A stretch of DNA of 64,000 bases from Collinsella aerofaciens. GTDB taxonomy: Bacteria > Actinomycetota > Coriobacteriia > Coriobacteriales > Coriobacteriaceae. The translations under genes and the position numbers were made by a program. The notes beneath the pieces were generated by a model that made no database searches, was not told the origin of the DNA, and saw only the letters and a program-made list of their open reading frames with translations. The stretch is taken from positions 620,001 to 684,000 of the forward strand of contig NZ_CP024160.1 in the NCBI RefSeq assembly GCF_002736145.1, read 5' to 3'. Shown here one piece after another: positions 34,396-44,452 of the stretch (positions within the stretch are counted from its first letter, which is position 1; every line of letters starts with the position of its first letter).

Positions 34396-35508
34396 ATGAC
34401 CAAACCTATCAGAGTGGCTCAAGTTGTCGGCAAGATGGTTGGTGGTGGCGTCGAGGCTGTTGTCATGAATTATTATCGCCATATCGATCGAGGCAAAGTA
34501 CAGTTCGATTTTCTTGTCGATTCTGATTCTACGCTTGTTCCGCGTGAAGAGATTGAGTCGCTCGGCGGCAGGGTTTTCGAGATTCCGCCCTACCAGCATG
34601 TGGTTGAATATCAAAAAGAACTTCAGCGCCTCTTTAAACAAGAGGGTTGGTGCATAGCTCACAGTCATATTAATGCATTGAGTCTTTTTCCGCTGCGTGC
34701 TGCCAAAAAGGCGGGTATTCCTGTGCGAATAGCCCACAGCCACTCAACGAGTGGAAAAGGGGAGTACTCGAAAAATGCTATGAAATGGATTCTTAGACAT
34801 TTCGCAAACATTTACCCCACAGCACGTGTTGCCTGTTCAGAGAGAGCCGGCCGATGGCTCTTCGGCGAGAAACATGAATTCACGCTTTTCTACAATGCCA
34901 TTGACCTTGAGAGATTTAAATACGACGCCGGCAAGCGAAAATGCACTAGGGATGAGCTCGGTATCGAAAACGACACTTTCGTTGTTGGGCACATGGGGCG
35001 TTTTATGGCTCAAAAGAACCACTCATTCCTTGTATCTGCCTTTGCAAAGTTTGTAGAGTTCGAGCCGAACTCATTACTGCTGCTCGCAGGCAATGGTGAT
35101 CATATGTCACAAATCGAAGAACTTGCCACAAAACTCGGTGTGGCCGATAAGGTTCGTTTCTTGGGCTATAGAAGCGATTCAGACTGTCTATATCAGGCCT
35201 TCGATTGTTTCGCTCTGCCCAGTCTCTACGAGGGTCTACCTTTGGTGGCTGTAGAGGCGCAGCGCTCTGGTTTGCACTGTCTATTGTCGACAGCAATTAC
35301 GCGTGAGGTCGCGTTAACCGAGGGCGTGGAATTCCTCGACATTGATTCCGTCGATGAATGGGTGAAGGCTTTTATAACTTGTTCGAAGGATCGTGGGCGC
35401 ATCGACGTATCTACGAGCCTCTTTATCGCCTATAACGCCGTGGACGCTGCGCTGCGTCTTCAGAACTATTATTACGATTTGATATCAGGAGCTCAACATG
35501 CCAAATAG
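34396..35508 (+). CDS. Glycosyltransferase family 4
   Basis: 370 residues, GT-B fold. The N-terminus IRVAQVVGKMVGGGVEAVV is the glycine-rich acceptor loop of GT4 enzymes, and the C-domain has GHMGRFMAQKNHSFLV and EGLPLVAVEAQRSGL (the E-x7-E donor motif). It begins immediately after the sugar transferase stop and overlaps the next gene by 11 bases. Donor and acceptor are unknown. Confidence 0.92.
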   Translation: MTKPIRVAQVVGKMVGGGVEAVVMNYYRHIDRGKVQFDFLVDSDSTLVPREEIESLGGRVFEIPPYQHVVEYQKELQRLFKQEGWCIAHSHINALSLFPLRAAKKAGIPVRIAHSHSTSGKGEYSKNAMKWILRHFANIYPTARVACSERAGRWLFGEKHEFTLFYNAIDLERFKYDAGKRKCTRDELGIENDTFVVGHMGRFMAQKNHSFLVSAFAKFVEFEPNSLLLLAGNGDHMSQIEELATKLGVADKVRFLGYRSDSDCLYQAFDCFALPSLYEGLPLVAVEAQRSGLHCLLSTAITREVALTEGVEFLDIDSVDEWVKAFITCSKDRGRIDVSTSLFIAYNAVDAALRLQNYYYDLISGAQHAK

Positions 35509-36799
35509 CTATGTAATCGTACCGTGCTGCTCGGACCTTAATCGAGGTGACCAGGCCCTCGTCTGGGAGACGAGAAGAATTGCCGAGGACGCTGGACTTA
35601 AAGGCAAGTATTATTTTACCTCCGAGGCAAACGAACCTGTCGTGCAGAGCGAAAAGCGTGGCTTCACGCGCATCTTACCTGTTCTTGAGCATCCTTCTCG
35701 TAAGTTCAAGAATAAAGAGAACGTTCAGTACAGCACTGCGCTCAAAGTAAAATGGGGTGTTGTTGCACTGGGTGACCTTGTGGTGAGTCTTTGCCTTCTC
35801 ACTAAACTGGGGCGCAAAATCCTAAAGCCCCTGTTGTCCGCTAAAACTAGAGATTCTCTTGAGGTCATGGAAAACATGACGGCGTTGCTTGTAAAAGGCG
35901 GCGGATTCTTCCAGTTTTACGGAGGCTTGACATCTAGTTATACAGCGTATTTTGATGCGTACCATATCTTCCTCGCTTCACGCCTTGGAAAACCAATTTA
36001 CATGATGCCTAACTCTCTCGGGCCTTTTGATGGCCCTATGGTGAAATGGATAGTGCGTAAGGCGCTTAGCAAATGCAGCCTCGTGAGCGCCCGCGAGAGC
36101 ATTTCTCGAGATATGACATCTCAAGAGCTTGGCCTAGAGCCCGCCCTGTCACCTGACCTGGCGTTTAACCTTCAGCCTTCGCAGCTTGATAAGGATGAAG
36201 TGTTCACAAAGTACGATATTCCGATTGGCCGTAAGGTCGTTGCCATAACTGTAAGGCCCTATCGCTTTCCGAACGCAAGTGACCCAAAGACCGCCTATGA
36301 ATCATTCAAAAAAGGTGTCGCTGACTTTGTCGAATGGCTTTACGGGCAAGGATATATTGCAGTATTCGTAAACCATACGCTAGCAGTCAATTCTCATGAG
36401 AACGATTTTGCTTGTATAACCGATATTTCGAAGATGCTGCCTGATGAATGCTACAGAGTGATTTCAAACACCGACTATGACTGTAGAGACCTCAAGTGTC
36501 TTTATAGCTTTTGCGACTATATCGTGGGCACGCGTTTTCACTCGGTTATCTTTTCTCTTGCGAGCGGGGTCCCCGCACTTGCTATTTCCTATGTTGGCAA
36601 CAAGAGCGTTGGCATTATGTCCGATATGGGCCTTAGCGATTATGTGCTCCACATTGACTCAGTGTCAGCTGACGAACTCAAGGCAAAGTTCACTATGCTT
36701 GCTCAGAATGAGGAAGAGGTAAAAGCTAAGCTGAGCACATACATGAACAATATTCCCGTGGAGCGCAAGAAGCTAGTCGGACTCATTGAAGGTGCATAG
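35498..36799 (+). CDS. Polysaccharide pyruvyl transferase family protein
   Basis: 433 residues. The opening VPCCSDLNRGDQALVWET is the family's GDQA-type motif. LVKGGGFFQFYGG and YIVGTRFHSVIFSLASGVPALAIS are the other conserved blocks. Members transfer pyruvate from phosphoenolpyruvate to sugars as ketals, giving negatively charged polysaccharide, although some relatives have other roles. CAGGAG stands 7 bases before the ATG. Confidence 0.88.
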   Translation: MPNSYVIVPCCSDLNRGDQALVWETRRIAEDAGLKGKYYFTSEANEPVVQSEKRGFTRILPVLEHPSRKFKNKENVQYSTALKVKWGVVALGDLVVSLCLLTKLGRKILKPLLSAKTRDSLEVMENMTALLVKGGGFFQFYGGLTSSYTAYFDAYHIFLASRLGKPIYMMPNSLGPFDGPMVKWIVRKALSKCSLVSARESISRDMTSQELGLEPALSPDLAFNLQPSQLDKDEVFTKYDIPIGRKVVAITVRPYRFPNASDPKTAYESFKKGVADFVEWLYGQGYIAVFVNHTLAVNSHENDFACITDISKMLPDECYRVISNTDYDCRDLKCLYSFCDYIVGTRFHSVIFSLASGVPALAISYVGNKSVGIMSDMGLSDYVLHIDSVSADELKAKFTMLAQNEEEVKAKLSTYMNNIPVERKKLVGLIEGA

Positions 36800-36842
36800 G
36801 TGAATCAATAACACTCTGTTACCTGATTCCTTTGGAGATATT

Positions 36843-38003
36843 TTGTTATTTGTTCATGACCATGTATTCGTCGAGTGCGATGGCAGGCTATATACAACGG
36901 GAACCTTGAGCCAAGGCCTGCTCAACCAGTATAAAAAATGGTTCGGCAGTCTTTCGATATTGGCAAGGCATAAAAGCGTTACCTCCGATCATCAATCTGT
37001 AAAGTCTGAAAATAGAGTGGAGGGGAACTTCAAGCTTGTCGAAAAGAGCGGCAACCCCTTTGACTACCTCGGGTATCGCAAGACAGTTCGTAGCGCTGTG
37101 AATGAAGCGGACTGCGTGGTGTCTCGCATGCCATCGGTGCTGGGGTGGATTGCCGTTGAAGAATGTCGCAAACAGGGTGTTCCGTACCTCATAGAAATGG
37201 TAGGCGACCCTTGGAATTTACTTTGGTATCACAGTAGGAAGGGTAAGTTATTTGCCCCGATAATGACTGCCGCGACAAAGGTGTGTTGCCGTAAGGCCCC
37301 CTACGTCCTTTACGTGACTAATGAATACCTACAGGGGAGGTATCCGACCGAGGGGAAGTCCGTCGGCGTGTCAGATGTCTCCATCCCGCCGCTCACTGAA
37401 GACGTGCTTGAGAAGAGACTTGCGCATATCGCACAGAGGGAAATAGATTCATCGATTGTTATGGCTACAGTGGGAAGTATTGATATTCCCTATAAGGGCC
37501 AGGATAGCGTCATCCGGGCAATGAAAATCCTGAAGAACCGTGGCATATCTACGGAGTATTACCTTGTTGGCGGTGGGGATCGAAGTCGTCTTGAGAATGT
37601 GGCGATAGATTGCGAAGTTGCTGATCGAGTGCACTTCATCGGCCTCCTTCCACATGACGAGATATTCAAATTGCTCGACAATGTGGATATGTACGTGCAG
37701 CCGAGCCATACAGAAGGCCTGCCGCGATCTGTCATAGAGGCGATGAGCCGAGCTTTGCCCGTGCTCGCCTCAAATGTGGGCGGCCTCCCAGAGCTTATTG
37801 ATAAACGCTGGCTTTTTCCAAAGAACGATTCGAATGCCATTGCAGCTGGCATTGTGGCCATCATGAACGCGGCTGACAAAACGGCTTTGGATAACTTCGG
37901 CAAAGCTAAAAAGTTTGATTCCGCTTTGTTAACCGAAAGTAAGAATTCTTTCTATTCAAGTTATGCCTACGCTGTAAAAATTTCCCAAAATAGAAAAAAA
38001 TAA
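36843..38003 (+). CDS. Glycosyltransferase family 4
   Basis: 386 residues, TTG start supported by GGAGAT upstream. The C-terminal GT-B domain has MATVGSIDIPYKGQDSVIRA, YLVGGGDRSRLEN and the donor motif SHTEGLPRSVIEAMSRALP. The N-terminal domain opens LLFVHDHVFVECDGRLYTTG. Third enzyme of the cluster acting on the lipid-linked sugar; specificity unknown. Confidence 0.9.
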   Translation: MLFVHDHVFVECDGRLYTTGTLSQGLLNQYKKWFGSLSILARHKSVTSDHQSVKSENRVEGNFKLVEKSGNPFDYLGYRKTVRSAVNEADCVVSRMPSVLGWIAVEECRKQGVPYLIEMVGDPWNLLWYHSRKGKLFAPIMTAATKVCCRKAPYVLYVTNEYLQGRYPTEGKSVGVSDVSIPPLTEDVLEKRLAHIAQREIDSSIVMATVGSIDIPYKGQDSVIRAMKILKNRGISTEYYLVGGGDRSRLENVAIDCEVADRVHFIGLLPHDEIFKLLDNVDMYVQPSHTEGLPRSVIEAMSRALPVLASNVGGLPELIDKRWLFPKNDSNAIAAGIVAIMNAADKTALDNFGKAKKFDSALLTESKNSFYSSYAYAVKISQNRKK

Positions 38004-38017
38004 CAGGTGCAGTGAAA

Positions 38018-39229
38018 ATGAATAGATACGACTTCCTCAACACAAAAATAGATTTTGCAATGCTATTTGCCATTTTTGTGGCGTTAAAACCAAGTTGCAT
38101 TTCTTATTTCTCGGGCGGTCTCAATGCTGTTTGGTACGCTGCACAATTAATCGGCATGATATGCGCCTTCTATTTTCTGATCAAGTCAAAGCCAAATGTG
38201 GTTGACCTTTTGATTGTCCTGTTCTATGGCTGGCTGCTTATTACAACGATAATCCATAAAGCCGCTATATTCGACTATGGAAAAGAGGCATTCCTATTTT
38301 TCTCCTTGTATTTAACAATGAGGTATGGAGTGGAGAAAGACTCCAAAACCTTCTTTAATTACACTGCAGCTTTCTTGCTCTTTTACACTCTGTTGAACAC
38401 GGCTACGGCTATTATCAGTTATCCGGGATCCCTATTCCGTGATAATCAGAATCCAATTTTTTTCCTTGGAGGAGACAATTCATCGGTCAATTTATATCTT
38501 GCCAGCATTTGTTTTAGCGCTATTAGTAGATACCAACGGAGCGGAAGACTATCGCTTCCTTTTATTTCGCTTATCAATCTGCTTGTATTTTCACTTTTGC
38601 GCGATTTGGGAGGAGGCAAGGTCGTGTTTGGCCTTGCCTTTCTGGGGCTTGTCTATCTTTTGATTGCAGAACGCTATCCGAAAAATACAGCTTTATTTAT
38701 CATAGGCATCAACGTTGCGCTATTTCTTTGCCTTGTAATTTTCAATAAAATCGATTTTCTTCAAAACATTATCGTAAATGTCCTGCACCGGGACATGACC
38801 TTGACAGACCGTACCATAATATGGGGAATAACGATCGATAAGATCCTTGCCAATCCTTTAACTGGATACGGAATGATAGACGGACTCGCATTCCAGTCAA
38901 TGCTTCCGTACATCATCGGAATTAATGCCCACAACACATATCTTATGATTTTATTTGACGGGGGTATTTTGCTTTTCGGTCTATTCATATCGCTTTTAGT
39001 GGTTGTAGCGACCGAATTTGATTCCTATGCACATCCGACTATTTCCTATGTCTTTTCCGTAGGACTATTTGCGCAGTTGGTAAGAGCACAAATTGAGGGA
39101 TGGGACGTACAGTGGATATTAATCTACCTCTCGCTGATGTTCCTTCTGCCGAAAATCGAAAGCTCAGTAACGAGCTATTTGGATCCGGATAAGGTCGGCT
39201 TGTCCTCAGAAACTGGCGAATTCGAATAA
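38018..39229 (+). CDS. Polysaccharide polymerase (Wzy/O-antigen-ligase-like membrane protein)
   Basis: 403 residues with about ten predicted membrane helices and a long outer loop before the C-terminal helices containing GYGMIDGLAFQ and GINAHNTYLMILFDGG. The HNTYL motif is typical of O-antigen ligase/polymerase proteins. Base composition is distinctly AT-rich compared with the flanking genome. The start at ATG 38018 is preferred over GTG 38012. In the cluster it would link the flipped repeat units. Confidence 0.87.
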   Translation: MNRYDFLNTKIDFAMLFAIFVALKPSCISYFSGGLNAVWYAAQLIGMICAFYFLIKSKPNVVDLLIVLFYGWLLITTIIHKAAIFDYGKEAFLFFSLYLTMRYGVEKDSKTFFNYTAAFLLFYTLLNTATAIISYPGSLFRDNQNPIFFLGGDNSSVNLYLASICFSAISRYQRSGRLSLPFISLINLLVFSLLRDLGGGKVVFGLAFLGLVYLLIAERYPKNTALFIIGINVALFLCLVIFNKIDFLQNIIVNVLHRDMTLTDRTIIWGITIDKILANPLTGYGMIDGLAFQSMLPYIIGINAHNTYLMILFDGGILLFGLFISLLVVVATEFDSYAHPTISYVFSVGLFAQLVRAQIEGWDVQWILIYLSLMFLLPKIESSVTSYLDPDKVGLSSETGEFE

Positions 39230-39241
39230 ATAGGTGGAACG

Positions 39242-40087
39242 ATGTGGTATGAGAATAAACTACTAAACAAGGCCTTTCTTCAAACGACAGATTGGTTTGT
39301 TGCTTGGCGTCACGTTGGCGACTCGGCTTACAATCTCGTCGATAACCCGTGCGGATATTGGCTGGCAGATTCCCTATTGTATGAAGACACAGATGGAGCG
39401 TGGCTCTTCGCCGAAGCTTTTGACGTTAATAAGGGCTATGGGAAGCTTGCCGTGCTCCCGTTTGATGGAAACACTTTTAGCAACTTTGAGCTGGTTCTTG
39501 ATACTGGTTCACACCTCTCTTATCCATTTGTGTTCAAGCACGATTCGACACGTTTCATGATCCCAGAGTCGAGCGCTTCTCAAGAAATTGCTCTATATGC
39601 GGCAGTTGACTTCCCATTTGGTTGGCGCAAAATTGCCACGCTGCTTGAGGGGCCTTATGTAGATACAACTGTCTATGAAGATGGTTCCGGGCATATTTTT
39701 GGATATTCGTATCAGATCGATTCGAGAGAATTCATCAGATTTTCTCTTGATATGGTCTCTTTTGCCTTAACTGTCGAGCAGCGTGTGCATGATACAGATG
39801 GGTTGCTACGTCCTGGTGGCAGAGTGTTTTACGAAAACGGACAGTGGTTATTTCCAAGTCAAAACAATCGCTATTTTTATGGCCAGAGTCTTCTGCTTCG
39901 CAATCTTTCAAGCGATTGTATTCTGCATGAGCTCTTGCCGGAAAATGTGAAATCTGCGGATGGAAGAGCGTTCCGAAGACTACATACCTATTCTCGGACC
40001 GCTTCATTCGAAGCGGTCGACCTTTCGGACTATCGATTCTCGCCCGCAAAACCAGTCAAGAGAATTCTTCAGATGGCAAATCGCTGA
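39242..40087 (+). CDS. Beta-propeller protein resembling the N-domain of GINT1-type transferases
   Basis: 281 residues, no membrane segment. Repeated short beta-strand blocks (YWLADSLLYEDTDGAWLFAE, HLSYPFVFKHDSTRFMIPES, YVDTTVYEDGSGHIFGYSY) look like the five-bladed propeller called glucosamine inositolphosphorylceramide transferase N-domain in databases, related in fold to GH43 enzymes. Such domains sit in polysaccharide clusters alone or fused to formyl or glycosyl transferases. Here it stands alone between the polymerase and a glycosyltransferase. Its activity is not known. Confidence 0.7.
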   Translation: MWYENKLLNKAFLQTTDWFVAWRHVGDSAYNLVDNPCGYWLADSLLYEDTDGAWLFAEAFDVNKGYGKLAVLPFDGNTFSNFELVLDTGSHLSYPFVFKHDSTRFMIPESSASQEIALYAAVDFPFGWRKIATLLEGPYVDTTVYEDGSGHIFGYSYQIDSREFIRFSLDMVSFALTVEQRVHDTDGLLRPGGRVFYENGQWLFPSQNNRYFYGQSLLLRNLSSDCILHELLPENVKSADGRAFRRLHTYSRTASFEAVDLSDYRFSPAKPVKRILQMANR

Positions 40088-40124
40088 CTCTATTTCTCTT
40101 TAGTCCGATTTTTAGAGGTTGAAT

Positions 40125-41246
40125 ATGAATCAGTTCAATAAAGTCATTTATATCGTTAAGTCGCAGCTTTCCTACTACCCACCCTGCATGGCGCAGATTC
40201 AAATGTTGCAAGACTTGGGAGTGGACATTGAGGTTTGGTATGGCTCCAGCGCGGAAACAGCGTTGGATATACTGGACAGGCGAGGCATCTCTCGCAAACA
40301 GCTTGTTGATCCGCGAGGTAGATTCAAGGGAAAGCTCGATACCGTCAATAATTGGATAGAGTTCAGACGAGTTCTTGAACGAGAACTCAAGCGGAGCTAT
40401 CAGCCTAACTGGTTACTTTGGTTCGGCACTGCGGAATCGTCTATGCCGATGGTCGGACATCTAGGGAAATATGCATTCGTCACAAATGCTCTTGAACTCT
40501 ATGATGAACATCCATTAGAGGCAAAATTGCTCGGTGCAGTATCCCGCGACGCGAAGGCCATGATTGCGTGCGAAAGAACGCGATCCTATATTATGCGCTA
40601 TTGGTGGGGTCTTGACCGGCTACCATACGTGATGCCCAACAAGCCTTATGGGCTTAGTATTTCGAGTGAGCTGCCTGTTACTACGGAGGCCACTCGGGCA
40701 ATCGTCGATGAGCTTGAAGGCAAGCCTTTTATTATCTACCAAGGGATATTCCAGAACGTAAAGTATCTGGAGGCTCTTGCTGGCGCCCTCAAGGAGCTGG
40801 ACAGTAATCTCTACCTTGTACTTTTGGGAATTGACAATCATAACATCGCTCCGCACATTGCCGAGATTTACTCGCGGACACGGTACTTTTCGAGCGTGCC
40901 GGCACCGACACACCTTGAAATTACAAGCAGAGCAAGAATTGGTGTTGTTTATTATGACGACTTAATTTTGAACGAAGCCTTTTGTGCGCCGAATAAGATA
41001 TATGAGTATTCCGCCTTCGGGATGCCTATGCTTGCAAATAAGATACCAGGCCTAGAAAGCACTGTGGGGGCTGCTGGCGCCGCCATCTGCAGCGACTTCA
41101 CTAAAGACGAACTTAAACAAGCGATTGCCGAGATCACGGATAACTATGGGAAATACTCGGAAGCCTCTAGTCGATTCTTCCAAAGTACCGACAACGTCAA
41201 GACCATGACGCAAATTGTTTGCGACCTTGGCATTCGCAGGGAATAG
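40125..41246 (+). CDS. Glycosyltransferase (GT-B type)
   Basis: 373 residues. The N-domain starts KVIYIVKSQLSYYPPCMAQI. The C-domain has KPFIIYQGIFQNVKYLEALA, ASRARIGVVYYDD-type strands (in fact TSRARIGVVYYDD) and NEAFCAPNKIYEYSAFGMPM, which corresponds to the donor-sugar loop of GT4-like enzymes. ATG 40125 follows AGAGG; TTG 40119 is an alternative. Fits as the last glycosyltransferase before export. Confidence 0.85.
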   Translation: MNQFNKVIYIVKSQLSYYPPCMAQIQMLQDLGVDIEVWYGSSAETALDILDRRGISRKQLVDPRGRFKGKLDTVNNWIEFRRVLERELKRSYQPNWLLWFGTAESSMPMVGHLGKYAFVTNALELYDEHPLEAKLLGAVSRDAKAMIACERTRSYIMRYWWGLDRLPYVMPNKPYGLSISSELPVTTEATRAIVDELEGKPFIIYQGIFQNVKYLEALAGALKELDSNLYLVLLGIDNHNIAPHIAEIYSRTRYFSSVPAPTHLEITSRARIGVVYYDDLILNEAFCAPNKIYEYSAFGMPMLANKIPGLESTVGAAGAAICSDFTKDELKQAIAEITDNYGKYSEASSRFFQSTDNVKTMTQIVCDLGIRRE

Positions 41247-41282
41247 CCAGCTGCAAGATTGTGTTTGGATGATAGGGTTTAA

Positions 41283-42521
41283 GTGTTTAAGGAAAGCAAG
41301 TTCATTAAAAACGCAGGTTGGCTCATGGTTCTCCAAGGGGTCAACATTATTGTGCCATTCCTGACTGTCCCGTATGTAACACGCATTTTTGGTGCCTCAA
41401 ATTATGGCATTTTCGCCGTTGCGCTGAACTGGGTGACGTATTTCCAGATGATTGTCGAGTACGGCTTTGATCTGAGCGCCACGAGAAGAGTCGTTCGAGT
41501 TGCCGATGATCCAAAGAAGTTGGGTAGCCTCGTCTCGGCCGTCGTCATCGCTCGACTGCTGTTAGTCGCGATCTGCCTCGCTGTCACCGGAGTCCTGGCG
41601 GTGACCTGCGCTGCGACGGGCGAGCAGCTAGGCTGCATGATCGTGCTATTTTCCATGCTGGTTGGTATAGCCCTTCAGCTTAATTGGCTGTTCCTTGGGC
41701 TCCAGGACATGAAGTTTATCACCGTTGCCACGGCGTTAGCCCGGGTGGCGTCAGCTGTTCTCATCGTTCTCATGGTAAATCGGGCTGATCAACTGCTGCT
41801 CTACTCGTTCTTGTATTCCTTCACGTTTCTGCTCTCCGGATTGCTGACGCAAATGTTTGCATGGAAGAAATACCATGTACGCTTTGCCCCCATAAGCCTA
41901 AAGGACGTCTGCGAGGCTTTCAAAGACGGTTTTCCTCTGTTCCTCTCTTATGCGGCAAGTAAGATTATCAGCAATGTCGGTGTTACCGTCCTTAGCGTTT
42001 TCCAGACGGCGGCGGTCGTTGGTTCCTATTCAGTCGCTCTTAAGATTCCTCAAATCATCAACATGATGTTCTCGCCAGTGAGCCAGGCGCTCTACCCTAG
42101 GGTCAATGAAGTATGTCTGCGGTCGAAGAGCGGAGCTAAGCGCTACGTGTTAAAGCTCGCGATTCCCGTTATAGGGGGATTCGCCGTCTGTTTGACTGTC
42201 ATCGTTCTTTTGAGGAGACCGCTTGTTGGCTTCCTTTTCGGGGAGGACTACCTTTCCTGCGCCGATACGCTGATCCCCCTTGCTATTTGGGTGATTCTGG
42301 GTGTCGTTAACAACTTTCTAGGGGTACAGCTGCTCATTCCATTTGGTTATCAAGATATCTACAGCAAGCTCATCCTCGCTGACTCGATTCTTTCGCTCGT
42401 GCTGAATATCGCCCTCGGCGCCGTCTTCGGCGCCATGGGCGTGGCCTCCGCTGTCGCCATTGCGGAGGCGGTTCTCACGGTTCTTCTGCATTTCAACCTG
42501 AGGAAAGTGTCAGCAGACTAA
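41283..42521 (+). CDS. Polysaccharide flippase (Wzx/MATE-like)
   Basis: 412 residues, about twelve membrane segments, GTG start. The N-terminus KFIKNAGWLMVLQGVNIIVPF and FLTVPYVTRIFGASNYGIFA are typical of the RfbX/Wzx polysaccharide transport family. It would turn undecaprenyl-linked repeat units to the outer face for the polymerase. GC content rises again toward its 3' end. Confidence 0.92.
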   Translation: MFKESKFIKNAGWLMVLQGVNIIVPFLTVPYVTRIFGASNYGIFAVALNWVTYFQMIVEYGFDLSATRRVVRVADDPKKLGSLVSAVVIARLLLVAICLAVTGVLAVTCAATGEQLGCMIVLFSMLVGIALQLNWLFLGLQDMKFITVATALARVASAVLIVLMVNRADQLLLYSFLYSFTFLLSGLLTQMFAWKKYHVRFAPISLKDVCEAFKDGFPLFLSYAASKIISNVGVTVLSVFQTAAVVGSYSVALKIPQIINMMFSPVSQALYPRVNEVCLRSKSGAKRYVLKLAIPVIGGFAVCLTVIVLLRRPLVGFLFGEDYLSCADTLIPLAIWVILGVVNNFLGVQLLIPFGYQDIYSKLILADSILSLVLNIALGAVFGAMGVASAVAIAEAVLTVLLHFNLRKVSAD

Positions 42522-42546
42522 TTACGATTAGATAAGGAGGCCACCT

Positions 42547-43647
42547 TTGAGGAAAGTAATGCTCGTCTTCGGCACCCGCCCGGAGGCAATCAAGATGTGC
42601 CCGCTCGTTAACGAGCTGAAGGCGCGCAAGGATGAGTTCGAGACCGTCGTCACCGTGACCGGCCAGCACCGTGAGATGCTCGACCAAGTGCTGCGCGTCT
42701 TCGACGTGACTCCCGACCACGACCTGGCGATCATGAAACCGGGCCAGACACTGTTCGACGTGACTTGCGACGTGCTGCTCAAGCTCAAGGCCGTCCTAGA
42801 GGACGAGAGTCCCGACGTCGTCCTGGTCCACGGTGACACCACGACCAGCTTCGCGGCGGCCCTCGCTTGCTTCTATCTGCAAATCCCCGTGGGACATGTC
42901 GAGGCGGGCCTTCGCACGCACGACATCTACAGCCCTTGGCCCGAGGAGTTCAACCGCCAGGCCGTCGATATCGTGAGCGAGTATTACTTCGCACCCACGG
43001 ATGCTAGCAAGCAGAACTTGTTAGCCGAGGGCAAGCCTGAGTCCAAGATCTGGGTCACCGGAAACACCGGAATCGACGCCCTGCGCACCACCGTACGCGA
43101 GGGCTACTCCCATCCTGAGCTCGATTGGGCCGAGGGCTCCCGCCTCATCCTCATCACAGCGCACCGCCGCGAGAACCTCGGCGAGCCCATGCACCGCATG
43201 TTCCGCGCCATCCGCCGCGTGATGGAAGAGCACCCAGATACCAAGGCGATCTACCCAATCCACATGAACCCGCTTGTCCGCAAGGCGGCGCACGAGGAGC
43301 TCGACGGCTTCGACAGGCTCCACATCATCGACCCGCTCGAGGTGCTCGACTTCCACAACTTCATGGCGGCGAGCCACCTCATCCTCACTGACTCGGGCGG
43401 CATCCAGGAGGAGGCGCCTAGCCTGGGCAAACCAGTACTTGTCATGCGCGACACCACCGAGCGCCCCGAGGGCGTGGCAGCCGGCACGCTGAAGCTCGTG
43501 GGCACCGAAGAGGACGTGATTTACCGCGAGTTCAGCCGTCTGCTCAGCGATCAGGCCGAGTACGAGACTATGAGCCATGCGTCGAATCCTTATGGTAATG
43601 GGCATGCGAGTGAGCGTATCGCGGATGTGTTAAGGAGTCATTCCTGA
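42547..43647 (+). CDS. wecB: UDP-N-acetylglucosamine 2-epimerase (non-hydrolysing)
   Basis: 366 residues. Interconverts UDP-GlcNAc and UDP-ManNAc, supplying ManNAc for the polysaccharide. Conserved blocks are VFGTRPEAIKMCPLV, TGQHREML, VHGDTTTS, GHVEAGLRT, NTGIDAL and DSGGIQEEAPSLGKPVLVMR. TTG start with a perfect AAGGAGG six bases upstream. GC-rich and codon-matched to the core genome, unlike the AT-rich genes before it. Confidence 0.96.
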   Translation: MRKVMLVFGTRPEAIKMCPLVNELKARKDEFETVVTVTGQHREMLDQVLRVFDVTPDHDLAIMKPGQTLFDVTCDVLLKLKAVLEDESPDVVLVHGDTTTSFAAALACFYLQIPVGHVEAGLRTHDIYSPWPEEFNRQAVDIVSEYYFAPTDASKQNLLAEGKPESKIWVTGNTGIDALRTTVREGYSHPELDWAEGSRLILITAHRRENLGEPMHRMFRAIRRVMEEHPDTKAIYPIHMNPLVRKAAHEELDGFDRLHIIDPLEVLDFHNFMAASHLILTDSGGIQEEAPSLGKPVLVMRDTTERPEGVAAGTLKLVGTEEDVIYREFSRLLSDQAEYETMSHASNPYGNGHASERIADVLRSHS

Positions 43648-43649
43648 AA

Positions 43650-44381
43650 ATGAGTGTAATTTCAAAGCTAAAACATCTTCGCAGAAGAGTTTTATTTGGT
43701 GATAAAGCAGACTCTGAAACTTATCTGGCACATCTCAGGTCGATTGGAATCGATATCGGAGAAGACTGCGTCATATGGACACCCGATCTCACTCATATCG
43801 AAGAGGCGAACCCACATTTAATTACTATCGGGTCGCATGTCGATATTACTGGCCCAGTTACTATTCTCTGCCATGACTACAGCGTTGGTGTAATAAAACG
43901 CTGGAGTCATGGTGAAATCCTTGGTAACCAGAAGAAAGTCACAATAGGGAACAACGTCTTTCTTGGCTGGGGTTGCACTGTCTTGGCTGGAACAACTATC
44001 GGCGATAATGTAGTTATTGGAGCGCATGCTGTTGCCGCCGGGGATCTACCAGGAGGTTTCATCTATGCTGGTTCTCCCGCCAGGCCAATTTGTAGCATCG
44101 AGGAATACTATGACAAGCGCAAGAAAAAACAGATAGATGAAGCGGTGGCTGTATTCCGAGCATATAAAGACAGGTTCGGCAAAACGCCTCCAATTGAAGT
44201 CTTCCATGAGTATTTTTATCTCTTTACTACCGACTCTAATACGCTTTGTGATGTATTTCGCAGAAAGCTTGATGACAAGGGCAATCCTGAGGAGTGCTTA
44301 GAGTGGCTTGAGGGACGAGGCGATGACGCTCCATTTGGCTCTTATGAAGAGTTTTGTATGTATGCAGAGTCGATCGAATGA
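43650..44381 (+). CDS. Left-handed beta-helix acetyltransferase
   Basis: 243 residues. Hexapeptide repeats (ITIGSHVDITGPVTILCHD, VTIGNNVFLGWGCTVLAGTT, IGDNVVIGAHAVAAGDLPGG) form the coenzyme-A binding helix of sugar O-acetyltransferases (LbH family). A helical C-terminal extension of ~90 residues follows. Probably decorates the polysaccharide. It begins 2 bases after the wecB stop; TAAGGAG lies 12 bases upstream. Last intact gene of the cluster. Confidence 0.88.
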   Translation: MSVISKLKHLRRRVLFGDKADSETYLAHLRSIGIDIGEDCVIWTPDLTHIEEANPHLITIGSHVDITGPVTILCHDYSVGVIKRWSHGEILGNQKKVTIGNNVFLGWGCTVLAGTTIGDNVVIGAHAVAAGDLPGGFIYAGSPARPICSIEEYYDKRKKKQIDEAVAVFRAYKDRFGKTPPIEVFHEYFYLFTTDSNTLCDVFRRKLDDKGNPEECLEWLEGRGDDAPFGSYEEFCMYAESIE

Positions 44382-44452
44382 TTTCAGAATTGAATCATCC
44401 CGCTTTCAGATCATTTGAGTAAACGTTGCTTTTCGCAATCACATAGGTTGCT

